Below are positions 58,291 through 64,000 of a DNA stretch of 64,000 nucleotides, piece by piece. Origin of the DNA: Sclerodactyla briareus (taxonomy: Eukaryota; Echinodermata; Holothuroidea; Dendrochirotida; Sclerodactylidae); NCBI GenBank assembly GCA_026419785.1, contig JAODTK010005534.1, positions 124,001 through 188,000 on the forward strand, given 5' to 3'. The stretch's first letter is position 1; every line of letters starts with the position of its first letter. The notes beneath the pieces are model-generated. The model worked only from the letters and a program-made list of their open reading frames with translations. It was not told where the DNA came from and ran no database searches. The translations under genes were made by a program, and so were the position numbers.

Positions 58291-60339
58291 AGCTAAAACA
58301 CTGGAAGTGGATAAATTGGCATTTGACATCCGCCTCCTCGATGATATAATGAATGCCAGTAGTATCTATCAAGTAAAAATTAAGTGTGTGGATTGTACAA
58401 ATGATGAAGAATAACCATATTGTTTTTTGGTAATCAAGGTCAAGTCATTTCCAGGTCACCATAGGACCAATCTTATATCTCTGCAACGATTTCATTTGTA
58501 CAGAGTGAGAACAACATTAGCCAACACCAAACCAAATATTCCCCCAGTGAAGGAAGTACCCAAATTCTTGAATTGTCAATTTATTTGGTATTCCTGATAT
58601 GTTTTTGAGTATTGGACTAGCACAAATATTTCCCATAGGACAAGGACGTACCAATTCTTGATTGTCATTTTATTATTAGCCCATTGACCAGCCTAATGTA
58701 CCTCCTGACCAGTAGTGGTGTTAATACGGTGGGTGGCAATTTGGGTCTCAATTGTGGTCTCTTCTGCACGCACCACCACCAAGTTTTAAGGCAGTTTGAA
58801 AATTTAAAAATGAGCCCGTTGAAGACCGCATCACTGCATTTATTGACACATTCCTAATTGCAAAGCAGACCGCCTCTCTGCGTATACCTCCTCTCATTTA
58901 GTGTTAACATTTTCGACCACCAAAAGTGTGTGTTGCCCTATTCAAAATCTGGGTTGCATCATTCCCCCTCCCTCTCCCATTCCCAATACAAGTATTCCCC
59001 AGTTGAAGGAAGTACAATTGTCATGGTGAAAAGTGATTGCCAGGATAATAACCTGTTCACAATGGCCAGGGTCATTAGGATCAACCTTAACGAGCCCACA
59101 TGAATTCAGAATGTCTCAACATGGGCTATAATACGTTAGAAAAATACAAAGATCTTGTCTGTTATATTATTCTATTTGTATAATTATCATGCAGCCAGAT
59201 TATATTTGTTATGGAGGTGCTGCATGGGGTGGGTATATAGAGAGACATTCCTCAACCCACCACTTAGGAGAAGAATAGTGATGATTGAAAAAGACTTACT
59301 TTGTGAAAGTTTGCCCTAAAAATAGCAATTAAGACATTTGATGGACTGCTAAAATGGCTATTGATACAAGTATTCTGAACAGTTATGCACTTGTCAATGG
59401 CATGACCAACCCCGTGTTACCCAGACAAGGTGAGTCATTGCACACCTCAACAAAATGATGACACCCCTCAGTCACTTGTGCCTGAAAAATAATGAAAATT
59501 GGTGCACCCACAGTCACTTTGAAAGACCACAGACTACTCTGCCGTATAAATTGAAACGATTGACGGCAATGGACTTACCCCTCAGTCATATTAGCGATTA
59601 ACGACATATGGTACCAATGGACCACCATGTGAGCACATTGCATCGGACACTGACGTACCTACAATGATTCGCCGTGTCGGGTAGTGGAGGATGCAAATTG
59701 ATATATATAGGCCTGTAGGCACTGCTCTTTCCCCACACATTACCCCTAGGTTAAAAGATATTGTTTTCACATTTGGTAATGATGTTGGTCGTCCGATTCA
59801 AAGCAACTGCCACTTAATTCACTCTATCTGCTTTGACCACACCAGATTAGGCGTAATTTGATGTGCTTTAAAGTGATCCTCGATCATTTAGCCTAGCGGC
59901 AGTCTGCTGACTTAGTGTGTTCGGTCGTGGGACATTCCCACACATGAATGGAAACATTGGACATCCGCTGGTCATGACTCTACTTTACATTCACTCTTCA
60001 AGATATACTATTACCAGGTTTATTGTCAGGATTTCATTTCAATGCCTAGATGACTTTTGATCTTGGTCAAAAGCAACAAGTTCTCATCTCATGCGCTGAG
60101 TAAATGTTGCAGGTGATCGTTTTGCGTCAAGTTGTGGTTTGAGTGGTTAACCAAACATCTGCCGGGTTTGATATAGTGAGTAACGGGGAAAATGTCAGGA
60201 AAAAGCAAGTGAACACCAGACAGAGTTGAGTCGTGTTGCTTGACTAATTTGTTGGAATTCATTGGAGATGTTACTTGTCATGTCGGCAATGGGAAATGCC
60301 CTTAAGATTCCGTTCCCCTAGACTTCATTACTTTGTGAA

Positions 60340-60850
60340 GCCAATAAACTGCAACCAACAAATAGCAACGCCAAACGCCCTGGGGAAATAGTAGGTAGAA
60401 CAACAGCCACAGAGTCCGTGGGACGAGCAAGGAACAACACAAAAAGGATTTAGAACATGATGGGGAAAGTCGCGTCCGACAACGCCTGTCCACAGCCGTG
60501 ATTTCTGCGAAGCGAAGGGATCACAGATATGAGCGTTACACACTGTGGGTGGGTGCGCATCCGTGAAAGAGAGCCCAGTGGACACGTATGGAGAATCAGC
60601 CCACAAACTAAAAATAGATGAAGAGGTAGCTCTCGGTGTGTAGTGTGAACTTTTTTCATAGGGAACGAGAAACGAGCGTGCGATAGACGGGAATTAGGTC
60701 ACGTCACCATCCAGGAGGGGCTCATCAAAATGGACCACTAGGAGGAGGTCTTCGATCCCCTATTGGACATTAATTCTTCGATCGCAACATGGTATGTTCG
60801 TGCGGCGTCAACATGAGCAGGGGTACCAATGAGGATCAATAAACTTGTTT
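60340..60850 (+). other. Block shared with 31.5-32.0 kb, ending in AATAAA
   Basis: Copy B counterpart of the conserved unknown block. It has different one-base gaps from copy A, so any ancestral frame is lost in at least one copy. Confidence 0.45.
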
Positions 60851-62104
60851 ACTGTAAACACTCTCGGTAGAGAGAGGCAGCCACATTTTTGTTTTTGTTT
60901 TTTTTTAACTTGTTTGGCGGGGGTGTCAGATGATGCGTACATGAGGTGATGAAAGGCAAACGGTTAAAAACTAATTCTCTCTCGCTAGTCCATTCATATT
61001 GGTGGCCCCAATGGGAATGTCGCCCACAACACACACTTTGCAGGTCTCCTCCAACGCGATATCTGCTAACAGGAAGGAGTTGGTGCAATCAATCATATAA
61101 GTCACGCATAAAGTCATGCACATCATTCCTTTCCAGAAAAGATGTAGTTGCGAGCGAGTTGATTTTGCATAACACGATACGTTTTCCAGAGACGCATGCA
61201 GCAATTCAGGGGCGTTATAGGGTTAAGTACGTACACCAATATGTGTTTGGTAGATAAACAGGGCCGCCTGATTTAAGAGAGAGGGACCTAAAGTAGCAAT
61301 CGTCAATTGCAACCACGCAGAAGTGCGACAGGAGATCTAAAAATGTCTGAATAAGCGGATCCTCTGCCGGAAATAGGCGTATCTGCCGGTAAACAGGTCT
61401 CCGTATATACCACAAAGGGTGTATTTATACAGATGGACGAAAGCCTAGCTGTTTAGTCTATGAGATTATAAATAAACGTGTTGAAAATGCTAATTACGTA
61501 AGCAAGGGAGTCTGTAGTAATGATTAACGATCGATGCATACGTGTTATAAAGTGCACTATACGACTGTGAATAACAGTGAACAGCGGAAGGTCAATGGTC
61601 ATCCCATATGTCGTCTTGTGGGCGGGAAGACTGAGCTTTCTACATGGTATTTAAAAACAATATATGTTGTATCGTCCGGAAAAATAACGATTTGGTCCTT
61701 TTAAATTCATAAATCGTTGAAGAAGAAATAATTAGGTGTTATTTATTCAAGAATTTCGTACCTATTTATAAAAATTGTTTCTGTGAACGTATAGAAGCCT
61801 AGTTTGGTTGAGAATAACATCCATCATTTTTACGTATAATAAAAATGAATGAATCAATGTTGCAAACATCACAGGCAGCAAGAGGCGAGCAATCCGCCCG
61901 TTCAAAGTACCGTCTAATGCTTAGGCTTCTGGAGAATGGGGGTATGTGAAACGTGTCAATTTTTTTTTTCAAAGTCTGATCAGGTGAGGAGGTTTATTTG
62001 TCACTGCCTTACGGGAAAGAAAACTAAATCATGGTGGGTTTAAGTTAGTCGGGTTTCGCACGAGTGCCTCGCCCTGAACCTATGGTGTTGTAGTGTATGG
62101 GGAT
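60851..62104. other. Copy B: no gene
   Basis: Aligns with 32,000-33,180. A short insertion TTTTTGTTTTTGTTTTTTTT lies near 60,886. No supported open frame. Confidence 0.5.
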
Positions 62105-62810
62105 TTAAGACATAGAGAAGTGGGAGGTTGGTGCCAAGCCACACATGCTCCGAAATATGGCAACTGTCAAATCGGCCAAGAAAATGCATTTCCGCCCAAA
62201 AATCAAAATGGCCGCCGGGTGGGTTCGTCTAGAGGCGAAAAAAAAAGTTGGTTCAAAATGATGTAATGCTTTAAAACGCGCAAATGAGCGAGAAAAAAAA
62301 ACTAAAAGGGCCGCCGTCAGAGCAGTCGGCCGACCGGCGCCACTGTTTCAGCCATTCGAAACTTTCTTATGCGATCATGTGTGCAAATTTTAGGAATAAT
62401 CAAAATCTGCGGAATAATGAATTTCGCAAAAATTACCAAAATGGCAGCCGGGTGGGGTTGTACGGGGCGAAAACAAAGTTGGTCTTCAAACGATCGCACG
62501 CGTCCAAAAACGCGCAAAACAGCGAACAACTCAGTTTTTGCAACAAAAAAATCCAAAATGGCCGCCGCAAGAGCGGGACGACGCAAACTTTTTGCCCTTC
62601 CAAGGATTTCATAAGACGTCATGTATCGACAGTTCATATGGATCCGAAAAGCCATAGGAGTTATGTCAAAACAAGATCAATTCAGTTCCGTTCAAAATCC
62701 AAGATGGCCGCTCCAGAGGGGTGCACTGACGCCCACATTCGAACTCATCCGAGATTTTCGTGAGGGCAATGTGTGCAAAGTTTGTTCCAATCGGACAATG
62801 CGTTAGAGAC
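62105..62810 (+). repeat. ATGGCCGCC-type dispersed repeat, copy 2
   Basis: Runs of A followed by ATGGCCGCC or a close variant occur at about 62,206, 62,305 (AGGGCCGCC), 62,439 (ATGGCAGCC), 62,554 and 62,701. Alternating half-units make a dimer of roughly 235-250 bp. Copy A of the large duplication lacks it at about 33,190-33,230, so it behaves as an insertion. The 159-codon open frame across it is repeat-derived. Confidence 0.8.
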
Positions 62811-63440
62811 ATCTTCCAGGCGGTGGGGTGGCGGCGAAAACGACGCTGCCAAAAACGTAACAGCCCCGAAGTGGGGATGGGGTATAATAAGCTTACCAGT
62901 ATGTGAGGCAAATAAAGAGGTCTATGATTGTTTGGCTTTTGGCGGGATCCCATTTGTGAATTTTCGAGGACCGAAAATAATCGACAGAACATGGTCCAAT
63001 TCAGTAGATATCACATAGGGTAGAGCTGATGTTGTGATTTATCCGGCCTAGTTTCGCACGCCAAATTCTAACCAAACGTATTCACTAGATTTGGATATGA
63101 TATATTCACATTCAACTTAATGTCATAAAATGTGTGATCGTGTGGGAAGTGGCGGATGACCTTTGTCATAATTAGGATGCCTGGTAGCAGCACAATGAAT
63201 TACATTTCTCAGTATCGCAGCGGAATATGATGATGGGTGCCTCAGCAATCATGTTTTCGCATGGCTAGAGGTAATTAGGGCGAGTATCTAGGGAGGCCGT
63301 CGGGGCGCGGCGAAAGCGAGAAAGGAGGAAAAGAGGAAAGGGGGAAAAGGAAGAGTTAAAAGGTTGAAGAAAGGGGGAACAACACGACTAACAAATGGAT
63401 GACAAGTGAGGGGGCAAAAGGAGAAACAGAGAAGAGGGAA

Positions 63441-64000
63441 AAGAAGAGAATATTCGGAAAAATGTAGACACTGTATTCGACTACCAGCAGCAACCGGTTT
63501 AAAACAATGATAATGATTCAATTGATCAAGATGAGTGAATTTTGCTGCTACATTTTCGAAATTTGAGCACTATGCGCTATGGTATTTTATGTACCAGTCG
63601 TGTGTTCCGACATAAGATGTTGCCTTGTGCAGACATATTTGATGTTCCTTAACATAGAATGCCTGAAATACTCTGGGCTGTTCTTAATGATCAATGAAAG
63701 AAAGGAGGGTACTTCCTCAATCTCTATTGTTTGCATAAGACTGTCTTTACAAGCTTGTGTGTTGGCCTCCTTCATTGGCGGTGTCGATTCCTGCCAGGGG
63801 ACAGCAGCTAGTTGAATAAACAATAAACTCAATACCAAATCGCCATCTTGAGGTGAAAGAGGGGTGAGGCGACGGGGTAGGTCTACCACCTGGCAGGATC
63901 TGTGATTTTTTTTTTGTATCAATGTGCGACCACTTGTGAAAGTTGGTGCTGGTGACATACTATCATATGAGGGCACAAGCGTGCGGCATCGAAAAGCGTC
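63441..64000. other. No recognisable gene
   Basis: Beyond the end of copy B. A 129-codon minus frame (63,587-63,976) and a 78-codon plus frame overlap. Neither has a recognised domain, and overlapping open frames suggest chance. Confidence 0.45.

Larger units (their letters stand above)
56995..60330. other. Copy B-specific insertion block, 3.3 kb
   Basis: Flanks match 31,490-31,505 in copy A; the interior does not. It contains a T-run (57,519-57,532), G- and GT-rich tracts and tandem repeats listed separately, and short repeated strings near 58,545, 58,650 and 58,985 (GAAGGAAGTAC). A plus frame at 58,858-59,103 ends IVMVKSDCQDNNLFTMARVI, faintly like the C-terminal ARV(I/V) motif of BEL/Pao polyproteins. 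I give this little weight. No terminal repeats were recognised. Confidence 0.45.
36953..63440 (+). repeat. Large direct duplication, copy B (about 26.5 kb)
   Basis: Partner of 14,275-33,790. It is longer because of a LINE 3' end, a PLE, a 1-kb block at 53.94-54.92, a 3.3-kb block at 57.0-60.33 and an ATGGCCGCC repeat at 62.1 kb. It lacks the A-specific blocks at 18.96-20.83 and 27.48-28.69 kb. Compared with A it shows many one-base gaps. These are expected from unpolished long reads but could also be real decay. Confidence 0.9.

Noticed and set aside
58858-59103. BEL/Pao polyprotein C-terminus
   Set aside because: Resemblance is limited to a few residues around ARVI; no integrase, RT or LTR is nearby.
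62284-62763. 159-codon plus frame as a gene
   Set aside because: It spans the ATGGCCGCC repeat and its translation merely echoes the repeat units.

Overview
The window looks like nuclear DNA from a multicellular animal, most likely a marine invertebrate. There are no operons, the sequence is AT-rich and mostly non-coding, and it is crowded with microsatellites, tRNA-derived SINEs, LINE fragments and a Penelope-like retroelement (PLE). A tRNA-SINE ending in GAGACGTTACGG...GCG-ATATATAAG...(ATT)n, dispersed TGACCT-rich repeats and a rhodopsin-family GPCR would suit a deuterostome such as an echinoderm. That placement is inference from repeat style, not from a marker gene.

Layout. 1-14.27 kb is single-copy apart from repeats. 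It holds an inverted repeat (1.1-1.75 kb), a class A GPCR broken by several frameshifts (3.50-4.52 kb, + strand), SINEs at 8.1, 12.3 and about 13.8-14.05 kb, an unrecognised 182-codon open frame (8.62-9.17 kb, - strand), a 79-base G-rich tract and an ATGGCCGCC-type dispersed repeat (11.5-12.0 kb).

The rest is dominated by a direct duplication. Copy A (about 14.28-33.79 kb) and copy B (about 36.95-63.44 kb) align in the same order along almost their whole length, separated by 3.2 kb holding two tandem arrays and a LINE endonuclease fragment. The copies differ by large blocks. B alone carries a LINE 3' end (37.9-38.7 kb), a PLE (42.08-45.65 kb) that itself carries a 1.0-kb hAT-like non-autonomous element with an 8-bp target duplication, an ATGGCCGCC repeat (62.1-62.8 kb) and unexplained inserts (53.94-54.92 and 57.0-60.33 kb). 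A alone carries 18.96-20.83 kb and a 1.2-kb block with a tetranucleotide array. B also has many one-base losses, including inside (CA)n tracts. This may be two diverged haplotypes joined end to end by the assembler, or a real old tandem duplication in a poorly polished sequence.

No intact protein-coding gene is demonstrable. The only cellular gene I can name is the GPCR, whose frame breaks could be genuine pseudogenisation or sequence error. I found no rRNA, functional tRNA or CRISPR, and no convincing new multi-gene system. The best leads are the duplication, the GPCR, the nested PLE/hAT insertion with its informative empty site, hammerhead-like motifs on a PLE relic, and a back-to-back pair of RFX X-box-like sites at 46.19 kb.
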